Source of the DNA: Lachnospiraceae bacterium UBA7182
GTDB lineage: Bacteria; Bacillota; Clostridia; Lachnospirales; Lachnospiraceae
DNA length: 41,335 nucleotides
Assembly (NCBI GenBank): GCA_002491115.1
Contig: DKVI01000111.1
Coordinates: 1 to 41,335, forward strand
Direction of reading: 5' to 3'
A program made the position numbers and the translations under genes. This document shows, piece after piece, positions 40,648 to 41,335 of the stretch (within the stretch, counting starts at the first letter, position 1; every line of letters starts with the position of its first letter). Under the pieces are notes generated by a model, which saw nothing but the letters and a program-made list of their open reading frames with translations, searched no databases and was not told where the DNA came from.

Positions 40648-41335
40648 ATGGACATACATGAAAATGCAAAGGAAGAGGTACTTCGGCAAGAAGGGAATTC
40701 ATACTTTGAAAGAAACCTAAAAGGTGGAAAGATAGACGTTTCGATCGGATGCCGGTTATTTGGCGATTTCTTAGATGATTATGCAGGATCTATGTCAAAT
40801 AAAAAAGTTTTAGAAGTCGGGTGTTGTTATGGATATAATCTGTTGTGGCTATGTGAGAGATACGGATTGGAAGGCTATGGGATCGAACCATCTGAAGAAG
40901 CAGTTTCGTACGGGAAAAAGCTCTTAGTGGATGAAAGTAACACTAGGGTTGTCCTGCAGCAAGGAACTGCCGATACCCTTCCATTTCCTGACGAACATTT
41001 TGATATAGTCCTTATGGGTTTCTGTGTGTTTTGGGTAGACAGAAAATATCTGCTGAGAGCTGTCGCTGAAGCAGATCGCGTCTTGAAAGCAGGCGGTTTG
41101 TTAGCTGCATGGGATTTCGACACAAAGCTTCCCTACAAACGTAATAATATACACAATGCACATGTTCCAACATATAAATATGATCTCGCCAAGTTGTATT
41201 GTGGGAATCCGCAGTATAGTCTGGTAGAAAAACGATCCTTTTCCCATAGCGGAAAAGGGTTCCATAAAGATATACAAGAACGATGTGCATTAAATGTACT
41301 ATACAAAGAAGAAACACCACTTTACAACTTTTATA
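40648..41335 (+). CDS. SAM-dependent methyltransferase, 3' end beyond window
   Basis: The first 229 codons of a class I methyltransferase. The SAM site is KVLEVGCCYGYNLLWLCERYG (motif I EVGCCYG), followed by GIEPSEEAV (acidic end of strand 2), GTADTLPFPDEHFDIVLMG (motif II/III) and AADRVLKAGGLLA-like text near residue 155. The ATG follows GAGAGGA. It comes 20 bases after the aminotransferase gene in the same operon and likely methylates a sugar hydroxyl or amine, or an unidentified intermediate. The C-terminal part, which would define the substrate, is outside the window. Confidence 0.85.
   Translation, partial: MDIHENAKEEVLRQEGNSYFERNLKGGKIDVSIGCRLFGDFLDDYAGSMSNKKVLEVGCCYGYNLLWLCERYGLEGYGIEPSEEAVSYGKKLLVDESNTRVVLQQGTADTLPFPDEHFDIVLMGFCVFWVDRKYLLRAVAEADRVLKAGGLLAAWDFDTKLPYKRNNIHNAHVPTYKYDLAKLYCGNPQYSLVEKRSFSHSGKGFHKDIQERCALNVLYKEETPLYNFY

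Overview
The window looks like a chromosomal stretch of an anaerobic, motile Firmicute of the Lachnospiraceae type. The evidence is strong AGGAGG-type ribosome binding sites, an IscR/IscS/IscU/MnmA set, a SpoVB-like flippase, BspA-type LRR and Sel1-repeat proteins, and a candidate flagellar sigma-D promoter in front of a surface-sugar locus. No rRNA, tRNA or CRISPR was seen, and no stretch longer than about 300 bases lacks a gene.

Positions 1-5740, all minus strand, form the edge of a phage-like element. In transcription order it holds a 961-codon protein with the catalytic motif of two-barrel (YonO/QDE-1-type) RNA polymerases, a conserved phage protein, a virion structural protein between two hairpin terminators, a Cys-rich protein, an LL-H-type holin and the start of a C39-like lysin. 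The first two genes each show a likely one-base frame disturbance.

Positions 5818-9488, plus strand, are a separate operon: an AAA ATPase with a PD-(D/E)XK-like tail, an ATP-dependent RNA ligase, and an HD-phosphoesterase/polynucleotide kinase fusion. The last two together can heal and seal RNA ends. It meets aroF tail to tail.

Positions 9485-18380 are housekeeping: DAHP synthase, a TatD nuclease, a SpoVB-like flippase, then the iron-sulfur and tRNA-thiolation operon iscR-iscS-iscU-mnmA, ending in a coupled 623-residue Sel1-repeat protein. Positions 18401-25746 are one operon: an uncharacterised protein, dusB, a giant cytoplasmic LRR_5 protein and an aldo/keto reductase with an iron-sulfur tail. 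Positions 26011-29189 hold a two-component system behind a tandem 11-bp repeat. Positions 29194-31908 hold proB, an AlaX-type editing enzyme and two small unknown genes.

Positions 31985-41335 begin with a serine recombinase, then a sigma-D promoter drives a locus that runs off the right edge: a GT-B-like protein, PseB, PseC, an unknown propeller-like protein, an aldo/keto reductase, a SpsF-like cytidylyltransferase, a glutamate-semialdehyde-mutase-like aminotransferase and a methyltransferase. This is most simply read as synthesis of an amino-sugar (pseudaminic-acid-like) for flagellin or another surface structure. The segment 36500-38500 is visibly more AT-rich than its flanks and may have been acquired separately.
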